64,000 nt of DNA from the NCBI RefSeq assembly GCF_033807575.1, contig NC_084729.1:3844001-3908000 (forward strand). The letters are read 5' to 3'. The first letter of the stretch is position 1. Each line of letters opens with the position of its first letter. The notes below the pieces were generated by a model. The model was not told the origin of the DNA. It did not search any database and was given only the letters and a program-made list of their open reading frames with translations. Below are positions 47,075 to 57,807 of the stretch, one piece after another. Made by a program: the position numbers and the translations under genes. The DNA is from Cydia pomonella. Taxonomy: Eukaryota > Arthropoda > Insecta > Lepidoptera > Tortricidae.

Positions 47075-49635
47075 ATTATTTAAAATTCGTCCTCCCAAAC
47101 AAAGGCATAAGATCGTAATGCGTCGGGACCTTCGTAATATTGGTTTGCAGGCGCTCCATGATGACATAGGCAATGCCGATTGGTCTAGAATCAATTGTCT
47201 GGCAGACATCGACTTAAAGTTGGGGGCCTTTAGTGACACATAGCTTGCAATTTTTGATAAACGCGCTCCGCTGAAGCCGATGCGGGTGAGGCATTTTCCA
47301 GCACCATGGCTTACACCAGATATCAAGTCACTCATGGCCAGGAGGAACAGAGCCCGGCTCAAGTATAGGGCAGCCCCTTCAGAGGAAAACCATCTCAGCT
47401 ACATCAGTTTGCGAAACCGCTGCAACAAATCTTGCAGGGACGCTAGGCGCCGTTATATTCATAAATCCATTGATGAATGCCCCCCTTTCAAATTATGGAA
47501 GTTCTTGAGATCACTTGGAGTGGGCAAAGTTCCTCAGTGTTCCTCAGGCACTCTTGACCTGGACTCAATCAATCGGCATTTTAGCACATCCCCGGTGACA
47601 TTAGATCCTTCCGTCAAGCATGCAACATTATCTTCTCTTGCCAATAACCTTCGCTCTGACTGTGACTCTACTTTTACTCTTGACAATATTTCTCCACAAG
47701 AGGTTGTTACAATCTTAAAAAATATTGAAACGAAGGCTGTCGGTGAGGATCACCTTAGTCTGGATATGCTTATGCTCGTGGCGGATATAATTGCCCCTAT
47801 CTTATCCGAAATTATAAATTTCTTTTCCTCTGGTACATTCCCTGCTATGTGGAAACTTGCTCATGTTATCCCTCTTCCTAAAACTTCTAATCCCACATCC
47901 TTTTCTCAATATCGACCCATCTCCATTCTCCCAGTTATGTCTAAAATCATCGAACATTTTGTTAATCGTCGCCTCCTTTCGCATCTCCACAAGCATAATT
48001 TGTTGAATCGGTTTCAGTCAGGTTTCCGCCCCGGGCATAGCACTGTCACGGCTTTGGTGAAGGTCACTGATGACATTCGTTTTAATATTGAGAATAAAAA
48101 GCTCACGGTCCTGGTACTTTTAGACTTCAGTAGTGCCTTTAATACGGTGGATTTTGATATTCTCCTTCATATCCTTCGTACGTTAAATGTTTCTCCTGCA
48201 GCTTTGTCTTGGTTCCGTAACTATCTCTTTGGGAGGCGCCAGCGTGTCAAGGTTGACGACAAGGTCTCGGAGTGGTGTGACCTTTCTGCTGGTGTCCCCC
48301 AAGGAGGGATACTCTCTCCTCTCCTTTTCTCGATCTTCATTAATGGCATTACTGAGTCCTTAAATTGTAACTTCCACCTTTGCGCGGATGATTTACAGAT
48401 TTACGCAGCGGCTAGCATTGATGATTTTTCATCTTTAGTTGATAGAATAAATGGCGACCTTGAGTCAATTCGTTGCTGGGCGAATAAGTTTGGTTTGAAA
48501 GTTAATACAAAAATCGCAAGCAATTGTTATTGGTGGTCCTTATTTTGTGTCCAAATTGTCAGAGATGGTGGTACCCAAAGTGCGTTTTGACGGAACAATT
48601 ATCCCTTTTTCTTCTACAGTTAAGAACTTGGGTATCATCATTGATCAAACCTTGTCCTGGTCAGCTCATGTTTCTGACATTAGCAATAAACTTTTTGCGT
48701 CTCTCCACTCACTAAGGCGTCTTCAAAATTTCCTTCCTCTTCAAACCAAAATAACTCTCGCATGTTCACTTTGACTCCCGTTGTTAGATTACGCTGATAC
48801 TGCTTTCTTGGACCTTAGTGAGGAGTTACTGGACAAACTCGAGCGATTGCAAAATATTTGTATTCGATACATTTTCGGTCTACGTAAGTTTGATCATGTA
48901 TCCCAGTTTCGATCTCAGCTTGGCTGGCTTCCGATTCGTCGTCGACGAGATGTGCATGTGCTATCATTGCTTTTCAATGTTCTATTTAATCCTGCTTCGC
49001 CACCTTACCTTTCCGAAAGGTTTAGTTATTTAGCTGCTGGTAGTGGTCATCGCCTTCGATCTAGCACCAATCTTTTACTCACGATTCCTTCCAATACGAC
49101 GCGCACATACAAGAAATCCTTTACTGTCCATGCTGTCAAGTTATGGAACGAGATTCCGGTGTCCGTGAGGCAATCCCAATCTGTAGCATCACTCAAGGAG
49201 AAGCTTAAAAAATTGTGGCTTTCCGATACTTTGGTTACGACTTCCTAGTTCCATTGAGTACTTCTACTTTTTTAATTTCCTTTACTTTTCTGGTTCGAAT
49301 TCATATTTATTTTTATTATATATTGAATATTTATTTTTATTTTTTTATATATATATGTATGCATTATTTTATGGTTATTTTTCTATCTATGTATATTTGT
49401 ATCAATGTGTATTCAAAACGTGCATTTCATTAATTTCAGTGATTGTACACTTTTGTTTGTGTTTGTCATTCATTCACCGTTACTTCTGTTTTACTCATTT
49501 CCTCAAAGGTTAACTGGAAGAGATCCCATACAGGGATAAGTTCGCCTTTGTTGTATTTAATTTACTCTGTAACTGTGTTTTTCGTGTTTTTATTTCTATG
49601 TACAATAAAGTATATACATACATACATACACTAGC
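47075..49635 (+). pseudogene. 5'-truncated CR1/Jockey-type LINE, ORF2 broken
   Basis: Starts after the endonuclease domain (IRPPKQRHKIVMRRDL). TAG at 47241-47243 interrupts; then 47280-48512 carries the reverse transcriptase: SQYRPISILPVMSKIIEHF, RFQSGFRPGHSTVTAL, LLDFSSAFNTVDFD, SAGVPQGGILSPLLF and LCADDLQIY (YADD box with C for Y). One base is lost in an A run at about 48513; the frame resumes at 48547, meets TGA at 48772-48774 and runs to a stop at 49248. The 3' end has AATAAAG and an (ATAC)n tail. Inactive. Confidence 0.92.
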
Positions 49636-49739
49636 CCACAGATTTTTTTAATGAATATAAGCTTAAATTAAGATAAAACTTGTGCACTGTAGTACAAATT
49701 ATAATGACATATTTTAATAAATTTGTAAGATTGTGCGCT

Positions 49740-49957
49740 AGAGTATCGATATAGAAATCTGAAAATACCCAAAATCCAATCAGAGCACCCCACTATCCAC
49801 GTGGTTTTGGTCTGTCCTGCCCCTAGTAAAAGTCATAATTAGACGGCATATTTTAATGAAATTAAATATAGAAAGCCAAGAAATTTCCAAAACCGAATCA
49901 GAGCACCCCACTATCCACGTGGTCTTGGTCTCTCCTACCCCTAGAGTGAATATAAAA
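49740..49957 (+). promoter_or_regulatory. Duplicated CCAAT/CACGTG module ending in a TATA box
   Basis: Two copies about 126 bp apart share AATCAGAGCACCCCACTATC, the palindrome CCACGTGG, and CCTACCCCTAG (or CCTGCCCCTAG). Copy 1 (about 49771-49828) has a full CCAATCAGAG box. Copy 2 is followed at 49951 by TATAAAAAG. Arrangement resembles a polymerase II promoter; this is inference. Confidence 0.5.
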
Positions 49958-50350
49958 AGCCGGAGGCGCGGAGGGAGGGCTGCCCTCGCCCGTCCGGCGT
50001 CAGCGAGTAAGCGATTGCCTCGTTAAGCGAGCGACCGGGCCGACGAAGCAGACCTTCGGGCGAAGCCCGGCTCGGATACCCTCCCCCTCCTCCCCGCACG
50101 CTCTCCCCGCCCCCGCATCAAGCCACGCCCCCTTTTCGCGAAATCCTTTATCTCTCCACATTCTATGGTAAATCTGAAGAAAGGAAAGTGACCAAAATCA
50201 TAGGAAACATGTGATAATAGTGTAATAGCTAAATAGCGTTATTCTAACCTCAAAACTTTCACCATGGATATCTCCATAACCATGGGGTTCCGCGGGGGGG
50301 GGATGGTACCGGGGGTAGCCCCTCTTCGCCTCCCCCTCCCCCCAAACCCC
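49958..50350. other. GC-rich structured island, unassigned
   Basis: 49958-50130 is strongly GC-rich against an AT-rich background. It contains small hairpins: GAGGGAGGGCTGCCCTC, CTTCGGGCGAAG, and CCGGGC ... GCCCGG. No ATG until 50264, where ATG in a CACCATGG context opens a 64-codon frame with another G/C-rich stretch (50280-50350). Family unknown; foreign, viral or structural-RNA origin are all possible. Confidence 0.45.
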
Positions 50351-50458
50351 CATAAATCGATGGTCCATAATGGAAATTTTTACCTAAAATTTGAATCTAC
50401 ATCTATAGGCTTAATTATTATTTTATGCAGTTTACAAGGTAACTACGCAGCTTCCTAG

Positions 50459-50545
50459 TTTCTCTGGGCATTTTCTTCAAGTCCACCCTATATTCTGTGA
50501 AAAGGGGTAGCGCTACTCTAACCTAGCCATCTCAGCTCTAATAAC
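50459..50545 (-). mobile_element. Relic of a LINE tail
   Basis: CTGGGCATTTTCTTCAA and GGTAGCGCTACTCTAACC match 43265-43330. Confidence 0.55.
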
Positions 50546-50589
50546 CTAAACCTGTGATAACTTTAGATTACTTAGCACGACAGTCTCTT

Positions 50590-50660
50590 ACTATAGTTGG
50601 TAGTGGCCCTGCCTACGAAGCAATGTCCAAGGTTCGAATCCTGGTAAGGGCATTTATTTA
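50590..50660 (+). mobile_element. SINE family A, head only
   Basis: GTAGTGGCCCTGCCTACGAA, degenerate B box GGTTCGAATCC, GGTAAGGGCATTTATT, then an (ATAA) end. Confidence 0.65.
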
Positions 50661-50674
50661 ATAATAAATAGTAC

Positions 50675-51075
50675 CTGGGCGACCGAGCTTTGCTCGGTTA
50701 TAACTATTTATTGTAATATGGTAGTGTATAGGTGATAATCTTAACTACATTTTTTTACTAAATTAAACTTGTCTAAAACAATAAAAATTAAAAAATTATA
50801 TATAAACTTGAACATATAAAAAAAAAGTTAATCACCGGGCGAGATTCGAACCCGTAACACTCGTTTCTAGCCGTCCGCGTCTTAACCCGCTGAACCAGAC
50901 GGACAGTGGCCGGTAACACGAAATTAGCGACCATATTCTGCGTCGAAAGAAAAACGCATGAAAAGTCGAAAAATTGGTATATGGGGGCATACACCAAATT
51001 TCAGCAAAATCGTTAGAGCCGTTTCCGAGATCCCGGAAATATACAAGAATTGCTCGTTTAAAGGTATAAGATATA
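50675..51075 (-). mobile_element. tRNA-like SINE of a third type
   Basis: Minus strand has TGGTTCAGCGGGTTAAGACG (A box) and GGGTTCGAATCTCGCCCGG (B box) at about 50830-50905. The outer part carries GACCGAGCTTTGCTCGGT and ATTGCTCGTTTAAAGG. The tRNA-like part lacks a foldable acceptor stem, so it is not called a tRNA. Confidence 0.6.
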
Positions 51076-51317
51076 AATATTTGGGTACGATCTTACATAG
51101 ATCGACCTAGCCCCAAACTAAGCAAAGCTTGTACTATGGGTACTAAGTGTCTTTATATAAATAAAGCCATTTATTCTGAACTATACATATACAATTCAAA
51201 CGATTTTTTTTTAAATAGTACTTATATCCCTCAGTTCGGTGTGCCGTAAGTCATAGGCCTCAGCGCGATAAGCGTCTATAAACGTACTTATATATATAAA
51301 TACATACTTATACATAC

Positions 51318-51515
51318 TTTTGAACGCCAGACAACGAAGGAATATGCCGTGCCGCGGACGCCAGGTGATCGCAATTATTTAAGCAAAATTGAACTTTACG
51401 GAGGCCCGCGTAAGTCCCTATTGCATTGGCGAAGCCGTCGGCTGTAGCCGTCGTTGTTGGCGTCCTTGGCAAGGCTTCCCGTTGACGGCCACGCCGACTG
51501 TGGCGGTCAAAAAGT
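51318..51515. mobile_element. MITE related to the TTAA CCTTTTGACCGCC family
   Basis: Ends CTTTTGAACGCCAG and GGCGGTCAAAAAGTTAA; GC-rich interior. Confidence 0.6.
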
Positions 51516-51536
51516 TAAAAAACACCTTTGACTCGG

Positions 51537-51641
51537 CAACACATCCGTGTTCATCACACAAATAAATGCCCTTACCAGGATTCGAACCCGGGACCATCGG
51601 TTCAAGGCAGGGTAACTACCAACTAGGCCAGACTGGTCGTC
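51537..51641 (-). mobile_element. SINE family A, partial
   Basis: GGATTCGAACCCGGGACCAT and CACTAGGCC-like head on the minus strand. Confidence 0.7.
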
Positions 51642-51847
51642 AATTTGTGTGTTTGTCATATTTGTTCTCGAGTTATGGATGTTTTCTATGTTACACAAGA
51701 AAACATTATCTTTGGATTTTTTATTAAAGCAGTCAATACTAGATTTCATCTATATCGGTTCAGCTGTAATAGACAGACGTACAGACAGAATTACTTTAAC
51801 ATTTATAATATTAGGGCTAATAAAATTATAGTATTGACATAAATAAA

Positions 51848-52037
51848 ATATCTAAGGACGGGCCCTAAGGGCAATAAGAATTGGGAGAAAATACGAATTC
51901 GATTGGTTGATGAGTTCGCATCACGGGCGCGATTGGTCGCAACTAGTTGCGTTAGACTGCACGATTGGCTCTAATTCGTGAGTGACACCGCTGAAATAGC
52001 ACCATTCTTAGTGCCCATAAGGTCCGTCCTTAGATAT
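51848..52037. mobile_element. Fold-back MITE (TATCTAAGGACGGGCC), copy 2
   Basis: Shorter than copy 1 because part of one arm is missing. Confidence 0.8.
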
Positions 52038-52150
52038 ATGTCAGATGTCAGTACTTATCTTATAGAAATTATCGCCATCAGCTCCTCATTAGCATTGTAT
52101 AAGATCGTGGTCGATTGCCATGAAGTTTTTGTAAGGCGTTTAGTTATTTA

Positions 52151-52755
52151 CAGAGATCGGCGGGGTGAGCTGTTTTTAGTTTTACGTCATTAATGTCATG
52201 TAGCTGTGTCTTGTAGATGTTAATATGGATGTGGAGTATCCATATATAAATATTAAAAGAAAAAACAAGACTGAAATTATTAAACTAAAATTAAAATTCA
52301 TTACAAAACGAGTGCTAAGCTTTTTTAATTATTGTAAATTTAATTTTATGTGCAATTACAATTTATTGTAATAAATAACTATTCGTTTTTCTCTATTTTC
52401 AAGTTTTAATTTGTTTCGCCTTGAGTTTTATTTGAGCTTTTTTTGTATATAGAAAAATATATTACTACATCCACTGATGTGAGTCGAGTGAAATGAATAT
52501 ATTATCTAAGGAAGCTTGCTTTAATACTAGATGAAATTATTTCTCACTTAAGCAGAAAGCTGTGCAAAATAGATTAATCACATTCCGTAGATTGCGACGT
52601 GACGTGAAGGCAGCCGAAATAAACTAATTTAATTTGTAATTATTAATTAAAATTAATCGTTTATAATTATTATTTACACATTACCATTAAATGGCAAGGT
52701 ACGAGTATGTCCATCTTTGCAAAAACTGAAAACAGCTCACCCCCGCCGATCTCTG
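52151..52755. mobile_element. 605-bp hAT-like element with 8-bp target duplication
   Basis: Ends CAGAGATCGGCGGGGTGAGC and the inverse ending GCCGATCTCTG; GTTATTTA at 52143-52150 and 52756-52763. AT-rich interior without transposase. Confidence 0.88.
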
Positions 52756-52763
52756 GTTATTTA

Positions 52764-53320
52764 TATTGAATCTAGCAGCTATGACGTAATTATTATTTAG
52801 TTTCGTACGTTAAGAGTGACTAACCCGCCGTCGACAAAACTGCTGTAATTTAAGCCATAGGATTTAAGAGTCCGCAGCAAGCTCACCGATTGTCACCAAT
52901 ACAAACGGAGTTTCGTTCTCATTTTAAAACTACGTGTTGGATTGTAATGAAATTTTGCACATATATTAACATGAAGTATATCTAGTCCTGTAATTAGTTT
53001 ATATAGCTCCAGCTTATAAAACAAACAACATACAGCAAAAACAAGTTTTGTATGATAAATTTAAATTCGCTGTATTTTTGTAATTATGGTACCTGAAGCT
53101 ACATAAACTAATTACAGGCATAGTTTGACTCTTAAGGAGTTAGAGGCAGTTTTTTTTTCGGAGTGAATTACTTACGTTGGACCCAACGATATTATATAAT
53201 ATAACTATAGATAGGTTATGCTAATACATAAGAAGCGCAAAAATACTTCCATATTTAAATATGTTATTTTTGATTAATTTTCGCACTCCATTCATCTTTG
53301 TCATACTCGTTGTAAAAACC
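52764..53320. other. Intergenic stretch
   Basis: 52850-53120 includes ACCAATACAAACGGAGTTTC, likely an interspersed repeat; no gene. Confidence 0.4.
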
Positions 53321-53556
53321 ATATATAGGACGGGCCTTACGGGCACTAAGAAGGGTGCTAGTTCAGTGGTGTCACTCACGAATTCGAGCCAATTGTGCAG
53401 TCTCATGCAACTAATTGCGACCAATCGCGCGCGGGATGCGAACTCATCAACCAATCGCGTCGTTGTGACGTTAGACTGCACGATTGGCTCGAATTCGTGA
53501 GTGACACCGCTGTACAGGTCCCATTCTTATTGCCCGTAAGGCCCGTCCTTTGATAT
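53321..53556. mobile_element. Fold-back MITE (TATCTAAGGACGGGCC), copy 3
   Basis: ATAGGACGGGCCTTACGGGC to GCCCGTAAGGCCCGTCC. Confidence 0.85.
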
Positions 53557-53624
53557 AAGGCAATGGTTACAAAGTACGCTTCCATTTTAGAACGCCTATA
53601 ACCTATCTTTTTTTTTTATTCAAT

Positions 53625-53790
53625 ATAATGGGACATTATTACACAAATTGACTAAGTCCCACAGTAAGCTCAATAAGGCTTGTGTTGAGGGTACTTAGAC
53701 AACGATATATAGAATATATAAACATTTATAATTTACTTAAATACATAGAAAACACCCATGACTCAGTAACAAATATCCATGCTCATCACG
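53625..53790 (-). mobile_element. SINE family A lacking its tRNA head
   Basis: Tail and body to CATGCTCATCACG, then cut by the start of the next repeat. Confidence 0.75.
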
Positions 53791-53830
53791 TCATGCGTCA
53801 GACCACGCTAAGTTTCCATGCCAAGTGCCA

Positions 53831-54105
53831 CGTGAATTATGGAGCTTATAGGGCTTATAGTATGCGTTCTTATTGCCAAAGTAGTGCAAAATTAGCGTGG
53901 TTAGAGTCTAATACTAGATAGTGAAACGATTTTACTTTGCTCACATAGTTTTCAGTCGTCTAAACATCGTCGTGAATATTGGAGCTTATAGGGCTTATAG
54001 TATGCGTTCTTATTGCCAAGGTACTGCAAAATTAGCGTGGTTAGAGTCTTATACTAGATAGTGAAACGATTTTACTTTGCTCACACAGTTTTCAGTCGTC
54101 TAAAA
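53831..54105. repeat. 140-bp tandem duplication overlapping a gene 3' end
   Basis: Segments starting CGTGAAT at 53831 and 53971 share GGAGCTTATAGGGCTTATAG through CAGTCGTCTAAA. The right copy includes the last codons and 3' UTR of the 54081-54317 gene. Confidence 0.88.
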
Positions 54106-54317
54106 ATCACAAACGAAACACAAATAACTAAAGGTATCAAAATCATGAGACAATTCTTCACGAACTGTTCAACATTGTCACTGGCTTCCTGTGGTACCTC
54201 TACTTCTTTCTTCTTCTTGACCTTCTTAACTTTTGGTACGTTGTATTTGGTTATGTAGTCCCCGTCTATATCCATTTTGTACCAAGTCTTCTGTCTTTCT
54301 ATGTCTCTGTTCGACAT
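54081..54317 (-). CDS. Putative tail-anchored membrane protein, 78 residues
   Basis: Starts MSNRDIERQKTWYKMDID with an A at -3 of the ATG. A basic run KVKKVKKKKE (about 29-39) precedes one hydrophobic segment (about 54-70, NCLMILIPLVICVSFVIF) and a short basic end RRLKTV. This suggests a tail-anchored protein with the N terminus in the cytosol. No signal peptide, no cysteine motif. Not recognised. Protein-like composition and a clean start favour a real gene; a conserved orthologue would settle it. Confidence 0.6.
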   Translation of the reverse strand: MSNRDIERQKTWYKMDIDGDYITKYNVPKVKKVKKKKEVEVPQEASDNVEQFVKNCLMILIPLVICVSFVIFRRLKTV

Positions 54318-54469
54318 ACTTTGATAGTGTACTGGGAATTTTCATTTAGTGTAAAAGTTACGTATGAAATACATGAGATTTGTTTATCGTTTTGACAGAA
54401 TATTGACAGAGAAGTCAGTAGAGGTTAAGCGGCTTTTACAGATGGCAAAATTTTGCTATAAAGTATATT

Positions 54470-54700
54470 ACCTTATAGGGACCGTGCGCGTTGGAGGGTT
54501 TGCCATCTTGTGGTCTGAATCGGAACCATAAACATGCACATTTACACATCACGTGCTTTCTTGTGCATAGTAGGTTCTGCCATCTTGTGGGCTACATCGG
54601 AACAAAAAACATCACATTTACGCCTCGCGCCAAAAATCTGACGGCTCCTGTGCTGCCCCCTACAGTTCATGCACGCTCCCTATTGTGGTTTTCATTGACA
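54470..54700. mobile_element. Fold-back element (TATAGGGACCGTGC ends)
   Basis: Left TATAGGGACCGTGCGCG and right GCACGCTCCCTAT; two copies of GCCATCTTGTGG within. Confidence 0.55.
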
Positions 54701-54719
54701 TATATACAGTACAGCTAAA

Positions 54720-54990
54720 GTATGGAGTGTGGAATTAAGAGGAGTGGCATCTCTTATGGTAGAACTGTTGCAAGTGTCCAGCTGTCAGCTATAAATAATA
54801 GTTCCAAATCTCTCCACAGTAGCGCTAGAGTAGCTAAGAACCTAGGCGTTATTGACGGAGTGAAGTGCGCTGTCTGTGATATAATTTTTTTGTTCAAGTG
54901 CTTTAGGTATTGTAGCGCCACCTATTTAAAGTTTTTTTGATGACACTTTTTGGTACATGGAGATTTCGTTCCTTATCTCCTTCCGTAAGC
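54720..54990 (+). mobile_element. Second copy of the 21097-21365 repeat
   Basis: Shares TGGAGTGTGGAATTAAGAGG through TTGTAGCGCCACCTATTTA. No intact gene. Confidence 0.75.
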
Positions 54991-55436
54991 TAAAGCTTGA
55001 CCAGTAATAAAAAAAAAAAATTGCGGAATTTCATTGGAACTAAATTTTTCATACTAAATTGAACTGTCCATGAGACTAACAGCCCTCTTGACAATGATCA
55101 TATATTTCTGGTCGGGCTTTACTTTTTTCATAACCATAATTTACCCTAAATAAAGGAGTGTACCGGTTTTCAAAGGGTCGGCTACGCTCATGTAACACCC
55201 CGAAGTTGCAGTCGCTGTAAGTACAGTGGGAGCGAAATGGACTGCGATCGATTTAACGCAGTCGCTAGCGTAAACGTCAAATCTCAACTCATGGTAGCCG
55301 TACTTGAATCAATGCCAGGCTATACGTACCAAAAAAAAACAGGCCAGGCGTGAGCTGGTCTTAACGTACTCGTCCATAAAGAGAGGATTTTTTACACTTC
55401 TAAATATTTTCCATTCTCCATAATTTTTTATTATGT
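54991..55436. other. Intergenic stretch
   Basis: 55160-55200 contains a fragment of the retrotransposon tail GGTCGGCTACGCTCATGTAA. No gene. Confidence 0.4.
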
Positions 55437-55680
55437 TATTGACACAATGAAAAACTAGGTTTATTGGTTTTCCTTTTTCTTCAAAATTTGCAAACCTAAA
55501 AAAATTTGTCAAAAAAGCGAAACCTATAAACCTCGAATATATTATATTATGCTCAAGACATCAAAATCAAAGTGTTTTGACAAGATTTTGTTAATGGAAA
55601 ACGTTTTCTTCTGAAATGGAATTTCATAGAAAAAGTAGGTACCGTTATTTCGTTACGATCTCTAAGCTATTCTTCCCTAA
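55437..55680 (-). mobile_element. Interspersed repeat, copy 3 of 3
   Basis: Matches 20250-20466 and inverse 11289-11526. Confidence 0.65.
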
Positions 55681-56524
55681 AGGAGAAATTGAAACAAAGT
55701 GCCTCTCCAGAACTCTCATCTAAAATAGTCGCGTAATTTTGTTAATGTGCGTATAAACTCAACAGTTTATAAGATTATAATTGTGACCGCGGCCGACAAA
55801 ACGTCCCACTTTGTCGCTTGCCATAAGGCCGCCTTCTGAAGTTATTCGTATAAAGAAACAAGCAAATCTCGTCCATTTTTTAGATGTGAGCGTTGGTGCT
55901 CTGCGGCCTTCCGCACAGTCTAAAGATTTTTTATCTTAACACATTTATGGGCAGTAGGAAGTGAAAAACATGAATGTTTCAAAAACTTTTTTAATAAAAC
56001 AACATACAATAGAAATCAGCAAAGTAAACCTTCTACAATTAACATGTTAAATGTATGAACGTTGACTAATAAGGACAGTATTTTCTTGATTTATAACAAC
56101 AGAAATTCTCTAAGCAGCTGTAGAAAGAAAATTGGTGTTAAACGGCAATTAATATGGTCGAGAAGTTCAGACGATCAAAATTGACCATTAGTAAACCTTA
56201 CATCTTGGAAATAAGGCTTACAAATTATCAAGTAACTGTATTTACGATGGTGTAACTATGTTAATAGTCCATAGAATGTGTCCAGTCCGATTTTGTGAGG
56301 GGCAGTAAGTAGATGATGAATACGGCTTTTGGAACAGGCTTTTTGCTGTCAAAGGAATCAGAATGTCTTGAAAACTAGACTTGTAGGCAGTTCGTTCGTT
56401 GAATGAGGCTAGGTCAATTTTTGAAGGAGGCAGTAGACGTTGTTTCGCTGATGAGTTTGACGAATGACTTACATAGCTTTCTTTGGCTTGGGTTGAAGAA
56501 ACAGAGCATCTCGAAAAAGATTGA
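55681..56524. other. Probable 3' flank of the defensin gene
   Basis: Contains at about 55800-55850 a relic of the 14488 MITE. The minus strand has ATTAAA near 55990 as a possible, distant poly(A) signal. Frames at 56242-56535 look like untranslated sequence. Confidence 0.4.
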
Positions 56525-56743
56525 CTACTTCTCACACCAACAGTTGACGTTCGCGAAGCTCCCGCAATGCCCTCCTCTGTACCCGCGACGCTTGCACTCC
56601 TTGTTGCAGTTCGAAGTGTAGTTCACCGCTCCCCAAACGCAGCTGCCAATGTGCACGTCTGCTTGAACCGCGTTCTCCGGCTGCGACACAATCACCATCA
56701 ACGCCACGCATACTAACAGGCACATAGTCGATTTGGAAACCAT
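56525..56743 (-). CDS. Heliomicin-type insect defensin precursor
   Basis: 72 residues: a hydrophobic signal peptide with a VCVALMVIV core, a probable cut after ENAVQA (residue 28), and a 44-residue mature peptide, the length of heliomicin. The six cysteines have spacing C-x10-C-x3-C-x9-C-x7-C-x1-C, the fungus-active CS-alpha-beta pattern, and segments CVWGAVNYTSNCNKEC and GGHCGSFANVNCWC match heliomicin nearly completely. It would be secreted from fat body or haemocytes on immune challenge (known of the family). One exon; start context AACATGG is good. A second frame over it is a shadow. Confidence 0.95.
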   Translation of the reverse strand: MVSKSTMCLLVCVALMVIVSQPENAVQADVHIGSCVWGAVNYTSNCNKECKRRGYRGGHCGSFANVNCWCEK

Positions 56744-56828
56744 GTTTGTTTTTGTTCGACGAAGTTTGAATTTGGAATGTGTCCGCCTAAGATGGGAGTT
56801 GAACTATGATTGTAGCTCGTTGCGTTTC

Positions 56829-56837
56829 GTATATATA
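56829..56837 (-). promoter_or_regulatory. TATA box of the defensin gene
   Basis: TATATATAC on the minus strand about 90 nt before the start codon. I find no convincing kappa-B site in the 150 bp upstream. Confidence 0.6.
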
Positions 56838-57055
56838 GGTAAGATACAATAGAGAAGCGCCTGTGTTCGATTTTCAATGAATCATAACTGCGCATTTTCC
56901 TTAACGTTTGAAATTAAGTTTCACGTTGGGTTTTTTGAGGTTTAAGAAACGTGTTAGGGATGACGGTGAAATATAACTAGTTTGAGCGCAGGTCATACAC
57001 GTGCAGCTAGCTTTAACGGTTCTTGAGATAGAGCTCGATTACAGACAGATGGACA

Positions 57056-57229
57056 GAAGAGGAAGAGGAAGAGACAGTAACACACCTAATGTGTGAATGT
57101 CACGCCCTCGCCAGACAAAGAATGAAGGACTTTGGAGCAGGCTATCTGGAACCAAAGGAATTCAAAATACTACCCATTAGCTCCATCATCCGGCACATGG
57201 AGATGGTCAAAAAACCTCTTGAGTAGCTA
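57056..57229 (+). pseudogene. C-terminal piece of an R1/Jockey-like LINE
   Basis: EEEEETVTHLMCECHALARQ then RMKDFGAGYLEPKEFK and SSIIRHMEMVKKPLE before TAG. The C/H motif in HLMCECHALA is the zinc-knuckle region of these ORFs. The downstream GGGCAACTACACAAAAGATC belongs to its 3' end. Confidence 0.75.
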
Positions 57230-57807
57230 ATGGGTCTTTCCTTAGGGGGCAACTACACAAAAGATCCCTATGGGTCGAAGTGTATCCGCAAGGGCCCCCG
57301 GAAATTAGAAGATAAGATAAGACCTAATAGGTTTCCGAGCTTCGATGGTTACTTTTTAAGGAACCCTGAAAACAGATTTTAACGATAAGGCGTGCGATAT
57401 CTTTACTTACACACACATAAGGCCTTTAGCATCTTGATAAATGATTGCAGCGTTTGTATGTGTTTGTTTATTTTCATCACACTTGCTCGAAAAATATCTT
57501 ATTTCATGCAGGTGTACCTACTGCTGATATTGTTCCCCCGGGAGTTATGGATTGTGAAAAAAAGATATAACTCACTAGTGAGTTATAGCTTTTTTAAATT
57601 ATGTCAGTTATTCATACAAACCAAGTAGTATAAGACCCGAGTTTGCAATATTCTTACCCCCGGAGTTACACGCAATATTTTTCATCACATTTGCGAAGAA
57701 AAAACTAAATTTTAAGCGAAATAATTCTTAAGAGCCCATCATCAACGTGCCCACTAGCGCCACTGGAAAATAATTATGATTGTTTAAATCGAAGGATAGA
57801 TATTTAA
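57230..57807. other. Intergenic stretch
   Basis: Starts with the LINE tail; the remainder is AT-rich without a supported gene. Confidence 0.4.

Noticed and set aside
49215..49433. 72-codon hydrophobic frame
   Set aside because: Low-complexity T-rich 3' end of the LINE.
56242..56535. 97-codon frame next to the defensin gene
   Set aside because: Overlaps the defensin stop and is its 3' flank; no motif.
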